Position numbers and translations under genes: made by a program. Below the pieces are notes generated by a model. That model ran no database searches and was not told where the DNA came from. It saw only the letters and a list, made by a program, of their open reading frames with translations. Positions 1 through 11,378 of a stretch of DNA of 64,000 nt are shown piece by piece. Each line of letters opens with the position of its first letter. Positions within the stretch are counted from its first letter, which is position 1. The stretch is from Nepenthes gracilis (taxonomy: Eukaryota; Streptophyta; Magnoliopsida; Caryophyllales; Nepenthaceae). The stretch is taken from positions 29,505,540 through 29,569,539 of the forward strand of contig BSYO01000003.1 in NCBI GenBank assembly GCA_033239525.1. Direction: 5' to 3'.

Positions 1-11
1 CGGTCAATTTG

Positions 12-38
<27 letters not shown>
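12..38. repeat. TA microsatellite
   Basis: An almost uninterrupted run of TA dinucleotides. It is a simple repeat with no coding content. Confidence 0.9.
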
Positions 39-42
<4 letters not shown>

Positions 43-839
43 GCATGCTGGGCATATGAGTGAGGTGAGCTAAGGTGAGAGTTGAGTAGTGAGAGAAGTG
101 AGAAGACAGAAACACAAAAGGAAAAACACAATGAGTGGCAATCTTACTCTTGCATTTTTGCTTTTATTTTTATTCTCAACTCTTCAATAGCTTGTATAAC
201 CAAAGAATTTTTGTAACCATATTCACACAGTAAAATTATTTGTAAATTAAGTATCATGTGGTTTTTTTCTTATATTTCAAAAGATGATTTTTTACGTAAA
301 AATCGTGTGTGTTCTTGCTTTATCTTTTGTCACTTTGTTGTGTGTGTTTGCGAGCTTATCATCATTGTTCGACTCAATTTCACTAATTGTCCGATCGGCC
401 ATTATCTTCCCCAACACATCTGCCGTCAATGATGCCTTTGTTAATCAATGTCGAAGTCGCCACCGCTAACCCTAGCCAATTGCTGTAGTGTCGTTGTCAA
501 AGCCATTGCCGCTGCTGCAGTCGAAATTGTCTTTGTCAATCGGTGTCGGAGGAAGTACTGTCGTGATTGTTCGAAGCCGCTGCTGCTATTTCACATCGCC
601 GTTGTTCATCAAGCAAGTAAACTCTCTTCCTACTTTCTATAAGTCCTATTTCCTTGTTGTTGTCGTTTATTGTCGCGTGTGCTGTGGAAATCGATAGAAA
701 ACAGAGCTTTGTTCTCCGTTTTCGGCATCTGAAAGTTTCAATAAATGGACAAAGGTGAGGACTGGTTTGGGACCTGGGTGTGTAAATGGAAAGGGTGGGA
801 GTCCTCGGGTTGGTATGAAAAAATACATGTATAAATATA
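39..839. other. Unrecognised intergenic sequence
   Basis: Short frames around 284-697 are rich in Val, Ser and Cys, and the same bases are open in two frames. A phrase resembling CTTTGTNAATCNNTGTCG appears twice about 96 bp apart (near 437 and 533). No domain or splice structure is seen. It may be the eroded 5' part of a gene or element. Confidence 0.4.
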
Positions 840-1180
840 CGATGAGAATTATCGTATGTATATATTATTATATGTGGAAAAAATATTAAAATATACATAT
901 GTGGACGTATTATACGAATGATGCACGTGTATATGCTTGTAAGAATTATATATATATGTGTGTGTACTGACAGTGTGTATATGAATATATTTGAGTGAGG
1001 ATGTGTGTGTGTGTATTTGGTGTAATGGGTGTGATGTATGTATTCATGCTCAAAGAATATTTGTGTGCAGGTGTGGGTGCATGTGAGCACTGTGCATGGT
1101 GGGTGTCTATACAGACGTCAGTGTATAGTGGCAGTGTGTTTATGAACTACCAGTATGTGTTTATGTTTTCAGTGTATGCA
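840..1180. repeat. TG/TA-rich low-complexity tract
   Basis: Long stretches are made of TATATG, TGTGTG and GTATGTGTTT variants. This composition keeps a 184-codon minus-strand frame (536-1090) open, but its product is His/Thr/Ile-rich low complexity. Confidence 0.7.
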
Positions 1181-2085
1181 TATGTGAATTTGGCAAGCTT
1201 AGAATAATAATAGTCGTTCGGTCGTTTCAATAATTATTTTCGTATCACCTTGATGAATTCTAATAATCCATTCTTTGCATTAATTTAAATACATGTGTAT
1301 ATTTTATTGGCATTCTATGACTATGTAAAGGATAGCGTATGAAAACCCTAATATATCAAGTTGAATAGGAGGCTATGACACCTTAATGTGATCAACACTT
1401 TTTTGATATTAAATCCATATTCCCGAGGTTGAGTCGTTTGGAGGGATATTTATAATTCTATGAACCTATTACGTGGGATATCAATTGATATCGTACCGAA
1501 GTGGTGTTGGGTTTGACTTGTTAATATGAAGATTTTATTCCCAAATGAGCGTGAATTAGAGGATCACAGAATACGCGTGGGTTACTCGTTGGGGTAACAA
1601 GAATGTTGTTCGTGTGGATTGGATACGATAATTATACATTATGGTTGGCAAGTATTATGAGACCATAGGGTCGCTTGTCAAACTTGCAAGCACCGATATT
1701 TCAAGGATTACCTAGTCGTTGAGAGTGGGTGGGTGGATTGTTAGTTCACAGCGATGTATAAAATCCGAGAAAACTTTTGTGATATCTTATATAAATGAGA
1801 CCTCTTTTGTGTTGGGTTCGATGGAACTTATACCGTTGCTAATATTTGGATTCGTTGGAATCCAATTTACATCTCTAATGATTTGTTGTCATGTGACATT
1901 TAAGTCGTGAATACGATATATTATTAAATTTTGGATAATTATTGATTTATCTTATGCTATTATTATGTTATTATTATCCGAAATGTTTTATTGCATTCTG
2001 TTATTTTATTGATTTATTTATTTGTTAGATATTTGGCCCACCCTTACGTTTTGTTGGCTCCTATGAGGTCAAAGTTTTCAAAACA
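1181..2085. other. Unrecognised non-coding sequence
   Basis: AT-rich sequence with only short frames. The wording near 1380-1720 resembles retroelement spacer DNA, but no LTR ends, primer site or protein domain can be identified. Confidence 0.35.
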
Positions 2086-3310
2086 TCGTAAATCCTAACA
2101 ATTAAATTGATATAACTAAATTTATGATAAGTAAAATTGAGAAAAGTGAAAAATTGGCCTTAGTGCAGCAAGCAGCAGAATTGGGCTCACCGTTGGCTCG
2201 AGCCCAACAGCAAGTGCGAAAAGCAGATTGATCTGAAAAGGGGCGCACATGCCGCTCGCTCGAGCGAGATGGAGGACGCCGAATCTAGTGCATGTGAGCT
2301 CGTCGCGAGCTTACTAGACGCTCGAGTGCAAACTCGAATTTTAGCCACTGACCTGCTTTCGTTATGTTTTGAAAAGGGAGAGTGGAGAAAGAAAATCAAA
2401 AGCACGAAGGAGAGCAACAAAGAAGGGAGAGGGAAAGGGAAAAAAAGGAGGAAAAAGATGAAGATTTTGGTCGTTCTACTCCGATCCAAGTAAGAATAAT
2501 GATAGATCGGGTTAAGGTAAGTGTATCTTGGACCTCGTTTTCTATTTTTATTGCTTTTAAACATCTCCATATCGTTCTTTATGCTCTAAAACCCTTCTTC
2601 CCAAAGATTTGTTATGAAAAATGCATGAATCCTATGACTTTTGGACTAGATTTCATGTTATGTATATATATTATGACTTATAACTCCGATTTCGTGATTT
2701 GGTTTGCATTTTGCATTCGATTTGTGTCTGAAAGTTCCATCCGAAACCCTAGCTCGAAAATGAAGATATAGTTTTGGGTTTAATTTATGTTTATGTGTAT
2801 GTATTATGATTTATGGCTTTGATTTTGTGATTTGGCGCAAGATTTAGTTTTGATTTTTGTCCGGAAGTTTCACATGAAACCCTAGAACGAAAATTTCGGA
2901 TTTAATGTTTAAAAACCTTAAATCTTGAGATATAAGTATTATTTGGTGATTTGATAAAGTTTATTAAACGATTTGTATCTGGAAACGTTACATGGAACTG
3001 TATTATCGAATTATGGAGGCCCTTTAAAATTGTCTGAAAATTGATTGTATGAATTTGAACTTGACTTCGAGATATGATGAATTTTGACTATGAAATTATG
3101 AACAAATATATTAAATTAAATTTGTAAGAAAATCGAACATAGAACAGTTGTGCAATCAAATAAGGTTTTTTGACATGCCTTAGAACGTTACGGTGGTAAT
3201 CGAAGATAACTCTATCCATAGAATGATACGTGGTCCGTCCCTCCCTTGGACGTAATCAGAGGATAGAGACTATCAAACCTTTAATTTTTGAAATCATTGA
3301 TGAAATGAAA
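2086..3310 (+). repeat. LTR-like fragment related to the solo LTR at 52716
   Basis: The left part shares the phrases GAAAAATTGG and a TTGATATAA-type stretch with the LTR start at 61781. The right part (near 3170-3300) aligns with 53900-54100 through GACATG..TTAG and GGTGGTAATCGA. As in the related copies there is a CG-rich block with GCTCGAG motifs, including a perfect 14-bp palindrome CTCGCTCGAGCGAG at 2255-2268, followed by a GA-rich stretch (2380-2460). Exact ends are not visible. The weak ORFs inside are low complexity. Confidence 0.5.
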
Positions 3311-4960
3311 TGAAAATAAATTAATTAATCACATTACTCCACTTTTCCTGTATATTTTCCCTCGTTTTGCTTTTATCCATCATAAATTTGAACTCTCATA
3401 TCTATGCCGCCTTGTGTTTATATTATTCATTAGTTGTTTCTGTATTTTTATATCCTAAGTAAATTATACAACATTAGCCAAGATAATTCAGGATTGAAGT
3501 TTGACGCCACAACTTGTATATTTTGTTATGTTTTAAACAGTTTTGATGATAACTTAATTAATTTATTTATTATGATGTTTGCCCACGATAGAATGCCATG
3601 TCATTTCTCATTTCTTAATGATTCATTGTAGTATTATTTCTTAACACATATGTTGGCTGTTAATGTTCGGATCCTCCATAGAAGTTTTGTTCCTTGCTTC
3701 TTAATGATGGAGCATGTATCTTATGCAGCTCAGCTCGAAGGCAGAAGACATCGAAGCCCGTGAACTCATTTGTGTTTTTCGTTCTCAGTTGCATGGCGGC
3801 GACACGTCTATATGTTGCTCAAGGATCAAATTGTTATTCAGGGTAGACCGATTTAAGAGAAATAGCAAGTGGGTCAAGCTCGAAGCTCCATTATATTGCT
3901 GCCATTAATAACAACTTGATTTTCCAATTGATTAGCACTTGATATTCACTCGAGAAGGCGCTCGTGCACCAATTATAGCGGGGCTTGCACGAGAGGGGTG
4001 CTCGTCGGTTGTTTAAGTGCTGGTTTTGATATAAATGGTTCTGATGTGATTTTAAAGTTACCAGTTTATAATTTTTTGAGACCTTGAGTATCGACACTGT
4101 GTGAAAAGGAGAGAAATGAGAGAAGATGAAAGTTTAAATATTCGAGCAAGTTTCGAATAGTATTCCAATTTTCACTGACATTATGTACGCCGTTCTTGAA
4201 GATAAGAAAAATATTTTACAGGTCTAAATTTTTCTCTTTCACCTTTTACTTTTTCTTGTTTATACTTATTTATTATAAGGTGTTGTATCATTATATTTTT
4301 GGATTTGTATAACTAAACGTATATCATATAGTGGATATTTCGAACATAGAGTACCATGGTTTTTCCTTTCATTTACAAAGAGGGTTTTCCACATAAAATT
4401 ATTTATAATTTATTATTTGTAATTTTTACTTACTTATTATGCGTTATTGATTATTTTTTAACAATTTAAATAAGTAGTCCAATCCCAACATTACGAAGTA
4501 AGGATTGCACCATGATACAGCTGCTCCTCGCACATATGAACTACGATGTGAAGAATGTGAGCGACGCAGTCCCAATTATTTTCCCTGACTGCTCCAAAAT
4601 CCCTTTTTACACTTGACTTCCAATTTTTCACTAATATTTGCCAAAATGAGATATCAAAATCATTATATAGTAACATTATTCAACTATTCGAACAAAAATA
4701 ATGGATTGAACATTACAAGTTGGCGTTCAATTTCTCAATGATCTAAAACCCTATTTTCGGTAAAATTTATGGGTTTCTCTTGATTTCAACATGATGAAGA
4801 TTTGACATAAAAGAATAATCATTAGTGATCTCATAAAGGTACTAAATTATAGAATAATAATAATATTAAGGAATTACTTATTAATTAACACATTTATTCA
4901 TTTCTCTTTATTTTAAGGAGTTTTTTCCTATTTAAGTTTCATGTTCGGAACACGTGGTAC
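3311..4960. other. Decayed intergenic DNA, no gene recognised
   Basis: AT-rich sequence with short unrelated frames. A CTCGAG-containing block (3945-4020) followed by a GA-rich stretch (4100-4130) is reminiscent of the LTR family at 2086, 52716 and 61781. It is too degraded to assign. Confidence 0.35.
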
Positions 4961-5760
4961 ACACTGTTTTGTGGAGGAACGGGGGCCGGTCTCACAGTGA
5001 AATTGAAAGGAGAAGCGATAACAATAAACACTCACAACAGGGAGAGCGAATAATAACACATAAAATTTTATGTGGAAATTCTCTTCTAAATTAGAGGGAG
5101 AAAATTATGGGACACTTAATTCACAAAAAATTTTACTATGTCAATTTGGTTACAAAAACTCTCGAACAACAGAGTATAAGAGCAAAAATGGCTACTCATT
5201 ATTTTTTCCAGCTTCTTTAAACTTAAAATGCAGTAATGTACATATATATATATATTCAAATGCACAATGCGATATCTACTCTGTAAGATGGTCGCGTGCA
5301 CTGAAAAGCCTACCACCTACTCTACAAAGTCGCCTTCTAGCTTTGAACTTTGAAGTTGACCTACTCTACAAAATTAGCTACCAACTTTAAAAAGTTAACT
5401 ATCTAATCTACAGAGTCAGCTGCCTTTACTGTACTTTACAGGTGATTTTTCGGTACATATCAAATTTGTCCAACTGCCTAATTCTGCCACCAAACTCACT
5501 CCGGCAAATTTTACTACTTCGGCTTTGTGAACTACTCCGACAAATTTCATTACTTTGAAAATTTTTACTCAGAAGATTTCCACTCTGAAAATTTTTTTAC
5601 TATGGCAGTTCTTCACTCCAGCATTCTGTTACACTCTGGCCAAATGTCACTACAACCAATTGTTTGTCACCAGGCTATAACGCCGCGTGCGCAACAATAC
5701 TTGTCCTCAAAGTTACTCCCATACATATTTGGCTGAAACTGTTGTTGTGTCAATTGAATA
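4961..5760 (+). repeat. Degenerate short-period repeat region
   Basis: Between about 5280 and 5640 the sequence repeats loose units such as CTACTCTACAAA, then CACTCCGNCAAATTT and CACTCTGAAAATTTTT, at intervals of roughly 20-40 bp. A 106-codon frame (5070-5390) crosses it without a recognisable domain. It may be part of an old LTR or a minisatellite. Confidence 0.4.
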
Positions 5761-6940
5761 TGAGCTTTTACGGGAGTGACTGATATCCCAACATGTTTTT
5801 TAGCTCCAAAATTACATAAACCAAGTTGAAGTTGTCATTGTTGTGTTTAGAGCCTTTTTTTTTTTGGTTGATTGATGTGATTTGTTGTTTAATTTTGAAT
5901 AAATTGCAGCATCCCCTCTAATTTTTTTTCGGGGCCCCAAATCTTTTCCATGACGGATCAATGTCCAGCCATAATCTAGCCAACTTTGATCCAAATTTCG
6001 GCTATGAAATTTTCTGCCAAGGTGCAATCTTTGTTTTGGATTTAGACAATTGTTCAATTAAGTCCAAATTACGGTTCAATTTTGAGGATTTGTACTCTTG
6101 GGTTTATTATTTATCGAAAGCCCGATCGAGAACTGCTGTTGAAGTGCTGTCTTGCGTCTGTGTGGCTGCTGCTGCTTTGTTCATGACATTTTCAGGCCCT
6201 AACTTAATATTTGCTGAATTTAGCAAGGATTTGATCCTAATATAGAAGCTTGCGCTGAGTCAATTTTTAAAATGCATAGTTGAGAGAAAATGTATTGGTC
6301 GAGCAAATACGAATAAAGAGCCTTTTTCCATTTTTTATTTGTACTCCAATACTACAAATATTTGAAAACTTTTAAGTGAATTAACAATTTTTTTTTTTTG
6401 CATTAATTTTGTTCACTTACCGTTAATGGAGGCAACTGAACCAAGCGAACGATTTGTTGGAAACCAATTGGCTAGTCAATTTTATTAACAACTATGCATG
6501 ATGATACCAACTAATGGTTATTCGAGCGCACAACAATGATGGAGCACATTGAGGCGATTGGCAATGTGATGTTTTACTAGTAAATGTTCGTCTTGATTGC
6601 CTTATTGCCAAAAGTGTTATTGGGGATATTGGAAACATCTTAATTTTGTAAAATGCTCACTTATTGCCCCGTTTTCAAACGCTTTCATATTCTATAATTA
6701 AGCATTTGAAAATTTTTTCTAATACATATTGATCTCTCTTGACACTGCAAGCACTCTCTACATTGGTCTCAACAACATCAAAGCAATTATGACACCCTTT
6801 CAAGTGAGGGCTTTCTATACTTGGTGTCGCATTCTGTTGAGATTTCATTTTGTTGCATCTTTTTTTGAAAAGGAATAAGGCATTCATCCTTAGGAATAAA
6901 TTTATTACCATCTATGAAACTTACCTAAAAACGGTAGTTT
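5761..6940. other. Unrecognised sequence with a 94-codon plus frame
   Basis: The frame 5961-6245 has ordinary composition with a short hydrophobic patch (VLSCVCVAAAALFMTF) but matches no family I know. T-runs at 5850 and 6390 and AT-rich flanks suggest non-coding DNA. Confidence 0.25.
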
Positions 6941-7265
6941 GTCTTTGACAGATTTTGTGTTTGTCGAGATCATCTATATCCTAGAGATTCTTGTGACGTG
7001 ACTCCCTCTAATAACGTAATATATCCTATTATATTATGTACATTATTTTTGTGATCACAGGAATCGTCTCATCATCACTATTATAAATAGGGTTCTTATG
7101 TTACCACAAGCGGATGATTGGGTTTCACTCATCCATTGTAATGGAATTAAAATTGTAATGGCAGCCCCGATTCAATTAAAAACCGAAGGAACCACTTCTG
7201 TTTTGCTTGTGTTCATGGTGGATGGAATCTTTGCGACCAGTAGAAACTTTAAGCTTATTTTTTAA
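6941..7265 (+). promoter_or_regulatory. Possible LTR or promoter remnant with TATA box
   Basis: A TATAAATAGGG motif near 7082 is followed by a TCTTATG stretch and repeated ATTGTAATGG phrases (7135-7160). This layout is typical of a plant LTR R/U5 or a promoter with leader. No partner LTR was found. Confidence 0.3.
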
Positions 7266-8840
7266 AGGTCCATAATCTGCAAGGATCAAATCTATGTGTC
7301 AGTTTGATCTTGGATTGATCCTTAGGCATTTTGTTGTGATGATGCATGTGTGTAATCTCATATAGAGGCTGTCCATGGGAGGGCCCATTGGTATGCCTAT
7401 ACTAGTCATGTTGTTGATTTGGTCCCTAACCTTGTTTTTACTCATATTCATTCCATCAGGAAGAAGAACAGACCAAGAAGGGTTCATATTTTGTATGATT
7501 GTACAAAGGAGGCATGTGTTTTTCACATCCGCTCTGATGATTCATAGAGCAGAATAAGCTCCTTTGGCTCTATTAGCCAACCATTATTCTTCATCTAATT
7601 TCACCTTTTGATCTTGACTCTTCCAGCCAAGTTGGGCACCCACAAACTTTAATAATTGGACTTAACACACATCTTTTTGAATTTGATAGAATCTAGAATG
7701 AGAACTCTAAGAAATTGATAACAATAAGGTATGATATGGTCAAGTGATTGCCTTGAAAAAAGGTACTAAGTTTTAATACTAAAACATTGAGCTTGAATCA
7801 TTTTGAAGTTGGATAGAATAAAGAACTATTGTAATCTTTAGGTCGATTATACTTGACTTGAATTTTGTACCGTAAGGAGATATGTGACTAAACTAACTAC
7901 GGTGCTAACATGTGGGTCAATGTCGAATGAGAGTGAAAGAATTATGGACACTCTGAGTTCTTATGTAATTATATCTATTTAAAAATTTAACGTAATATAG
8001 ACCTATAAGACTAACCTTACAAAAAATATAATATGCACAGACAATTTGCCTCTGGGGGGTAAGTCTTGTAGGAATGCAACATTGGTTGAGCATGTGAAAA
8101 ATAGGTTTGAGAGTATTGGTTAAATTTGTATGGCTATGTGAATTTATTGTTTATTTTCCATTGACACTAGGTGTAGTACGCATGAGTATACTCTTAGTAG
8201 GGAGGATAACTTGAGAGTTTTCTCTTGTAGACCAAGTTTTTTCTTGTTTCCAACTTTTTTTCTAAAATTAAACATGTAGTTAAGTTTTCCAATATTGTTA
8301 AAAACATTTAAGGCTATAATTTAGATTTTTCTTGACTGCTTTCGAAGAATTTTACTTTCTCTCTTAAAAACTTACTACCATATCTCAAAATTTCAACTTC
8401 ACTGACACATTGTTTAAGTTTTAAAACAAAATCATCTCTTTGGAGCTAAAATTTATTAATTTTCTTGCAAACATATTTATTAGCCTTTTTACTTTATATA
8501 TTTAATAAACAATTTGTTATTATCCTCTTAAAAAATTATCAATCTTATTATTACTATACAAGATATCATATTGAGAAAAGAAAATCTCAAAGCCAGATAC
8601 ATATGTATTTTTTAGGCGTTCTATGATTAATAAAAACAGAGGCAATCAAAGATTCACTAGAAGTCATCTTGGCAAAGTTTGTTCTATGATGTAGGCCTTT
8701 GATATCAATTTAGAAGATAACATTTAAACCTAAGAAAACTTAAAAGAGAATAAATAAATAATTCTAATAAAAACTATTGTGGCTTCAATATATATTAAGC
8801 AATTGTGGATCTAAATAGTCAAATATAAATTATTATTATT
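7266..8840. other. No gene recognised
   Basis: The only notable frames, 7299-7526 (minus) and 7375-7557 (plus), lie on the same bases, so at most one could be real, and neither shows a domain. The rest is AT-rich with no recognisable element. Confidence 0.35.
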
Positions 8841-9353
8841 TACATGTGATGGGTATACCAAAAATGGGCTGGCCCCACAAAAGTCAAAGGCCCAAGACAA
8901 CGGTCAACACTCCAACGGCTCAATTGGAAAACGGGCCCAAGAACATAAAAAGTCCACGACGGTCAACGCTGGCGTTGACCGTCGGTCGGCCAACTCACAA
9001 ACAGGCGGTCAACTCAAACGTTGACGGTCTGCCTTGTGCGCATTAGGACCAAAGGGGCTCTTCTACAGTAGTGGGCCTGACCCACGGCCCTTCTGGCGGC
9101 TGGCGACGGATATCTTTCATGAGGGCGGCCAATACGCATGCAGACGGTCAACTCGAGCGTTGACCGTCCGCGTTTTGCACGTTGGGCTCCAAGAAGCCTT
9201 TCAACAGTAACGAGCCCGACTCGTTTAGGCCCACCAGCCATTAAAAGGCCAACAACGATCCTCCAAGGATATTCCACGATCTCAAAACAAGATTGGCGCC
9301 CTTCAAAGAAGGAAAGCGCCAGATCTTCCCAATTCCTTCCCAACCAATTCCTT
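8841..9353. promoter_or_regulatory. GC-rich block with inverted W-box pairs and a 139-bp duplication
   Basis: Three inverted pairs of the WRKY core TTGAC are visible. At 8960-8981 the arms CGGTCAACGC and GCGTTGACCG are perfect complements separated by TG. Less perfect versions lie at 9006-9027 and 9145-9166. Single GTCAA cores also occur near 8883 and 8901. The last two pairs start 139 bp apart and sit in a diverged direct duplication whose flanks (GGGCC..GAC..GGCCC) also align. The block ends where viral leader sequence begins. It could be a promoter or the LTR of another element. WRKY binding is inferred from the motif alone. Confidence 0.5.
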
Positions 9354-9654
9354 GTGTCTGGGGAGGGAATAGGTGACACTGTTCTCTTCAAAATTATTCC
9401 TGTTTAATCTCGACATTATTTTTGCATAATCTATCTGCATATTTCTACATACACGATATATTCTTCTTGCATTGAGTCGGAACAACGTTGGTTTAGCCTG
9501 TCTAACCGTTGGTTTAGCCCGTTTTAAGCAAAGAGTACGATTGGGTGGTCCGGGGGTGGTCCCGTCAACTGATTCTGCAAGAAATTTGTGAAGAATTGTG
9601 TTTGTAAGAACTGTGTTGAGAAAATTATGTATTAAATAGCAAAGAAATTAAACT
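9354..9654 (+). other. Viral leader of component A (5'-truncated)
   Basis: From the GGGAGGGAATAGG phrase onward it matches 15842-16137 almost base for base, including GTTGGTTTAGCC repeated twice and a GGTGGTCC-type GC block. The primer-binding site present in the B leader is missing here because the homology begins downstream of it. Confidence 0.8.
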
Positions 9655-10672
9655 ATGGCAACTCGACTAAGAAGAATGATCATGGGAAGTAGTTCATCTT
9701 CAAGTATGACAACAAATTCTAGATAGTCATTAATTATACCTAGTAGTAAAGATTTTACTAAATGGGCGATACCTACACAACAAGTAGAAGAGATTTATAG
9801 AATAGGAACTTTTGATTTTAAAACTGCTTTAGCTATTAAAGATCATGAACAAACAATATCTATTCAAAATGAATATGAAGAAGTTAGGTTATTATCAAAT
9901 TTATCAATAGAAAAATTCAAAAGTAAAGGGTATAATTATATCCTTTATGGCCTAATACAAATAGCTATCAAACCATTAATTAAATTAGGAATTGATACTC
10001 CTGTTCTATTATGTCTTAGAGATCAAACTTTACTCAAGTACAAAGATTCTATTCTAGTAATTGTCCAATCAAATATTTCTAATGGTCTAATTTATTTTAA
10101 TTGTGCTCCAAACTTTACTGCTGACATAAAAGATCCAACTATTTTAAACACACTTGTGCTAAACGTTCATCTACCTGGATTATCTCATCAAGAAGAGCGT
10201 AGGGGATTCCTAATTCTCTATCGCATTTATTTTAAATTGTTAACAACACAATTTAACCCAAAATGTCTAATCCAGACTCCTCCTGGTGAAACAATAGTCT
10301 TGCACGTAGAAGCAGATCATGCTACTACGTTTACACCAAAATTATTAAAGTGGGATGAAATCACGTTGCCACCACAATGGCAAGTTAATCTTACTCAACC
10401 ACCTAGGCATTTAACTAGAAGGGAATTTTCTGAAATTTCAGAAACTCCTGAAGGAAATATCATTTTTAACTTTCGAACTCCACAAATACCACGATCATTA
10501 AGCTTTAACTCTAATAGATCACAAACGCTTTTATCTGATTATGAAAGTGCTAGACCGTCAGTTAGTACACATTATCAGTCTACACATGAAAATCTGGAAA
10601 ATCGACATATTGAAAGTAGAATGCCTATCCCATCCATAATTACTCAAACAACTCCCGATTCTTCTACGTTTC
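9655..10672 (+). pseudogene. Movement protein region, component A (30K-type)
   Basis: The ATG at 9655 follows the shared leader. Codon 24 is TAG where component B has GAG, so the frame is closed early. Beyond it the same frame stays open to 10821, but the protein-like reading moves to another frame at about 10672. The part near 9930-10390 contains YGLIQIAIKPLI, DTPVLLCLRD and KWDEITLPPQW, which I recognise as the cell-to-cell movement protein region of pararetroviruses. This protein acts at plasmodesmata. In florendoviruses it is the first domain of a long polyprotein, and the downstream module here fits that. Inactivated by the stop and the frameshift. Confidence 0.8.
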
Positions 10673-11378
10673 AGATATGCAAACTATTAATGTTATATCT
10701 CGAGATCCAAATCATCCTTTATGGAATCTATCTAATGATGAAGTCTATAAAATTGGAATTGGATTACTTTTTAGAAACAATGAAAAGAAAATATCTAATC
10801 GAGATTGTATTGAACAAATAAGTTATGATATATAATACGAAGAAATGTATGGTAAATGGCAGAAAAAATATCCAGAACTCAATGAGTCTGAATTTATTCC
10901 TGATATAGGCATGTTAAGGAAAGAATTCATGTCTGATAAAAACAAAAATGTTAGGGATTGGTACTTTAAAACATATAATAAAGTACAACTTGAAGAATTT
11001 AGAGTACTATGGAAACAACAAATGACGTCATTAAGAAGAAATTTACCGTTTTTCGAATGGTTTATTCCGTATATTCAAAATACTATACAACCATCTCGAA
11101 ATACGAAGAATGTTAATTTCAATACTAGAACTACTACTACTTGGAATACAACTAGTGGACGACAAGTTACATCAGTTGATCCTCCTCTTACGGGTTTAAA
11201 ATTAAATATTGAAAGTAAAACTATCACTGCAACTCCATTTAAGAAAGGTGCTGACAGAGAAAATGAAAGTGAGACAAACTTAGGAGACAAAAAAAAGGTA
11301 TATGAACAAAATAATTATCAATCTCAAATACTCCATACGGTTGCTCGACAAGTGGATAGGATTGAACATACTTTGTAA
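10673..11378 (+). pseudogene. Module shared with component B, after the movement protein
   Basis: After the frame change there is a TAA near 10830, then an open frame 10845-11378 that ends at another TAA. The part at about 10887-11090 contains EFIPDIGMLRKEFM, VRDWYFK and NLPFFEWF-IPYIQ. It aligns with the start of the component B polyprotein (EFVPDIESLRKEFM, VRDWYFK, NLPFVEWF-LPFIQ). In B this module precedes the capsid, so it may be a capsid-leader or assembly domain. Its function is unknown to me. Having the same module in both components suggests they derive from one ancestral polyprotein. Confidence 0.7.

Noticed and set aside
536..1090. 184-codon minus-strand ORF
   Set aside because: Its His/Thr/Ile-rich product is simply the complement of TG/TA-rich low-complexity DNA.
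7299..7557. Pair of overlapping opposite-strand ORFs
   Set aside because: Both are short, without a domain, and depend on the same bases.
9014..9391. 125-codon minus-strand ORF
   Set aside because: Lies in the GC-rich W-box block and runs into viral leader. The duplicated unit explains its openness, and no domain is seen.
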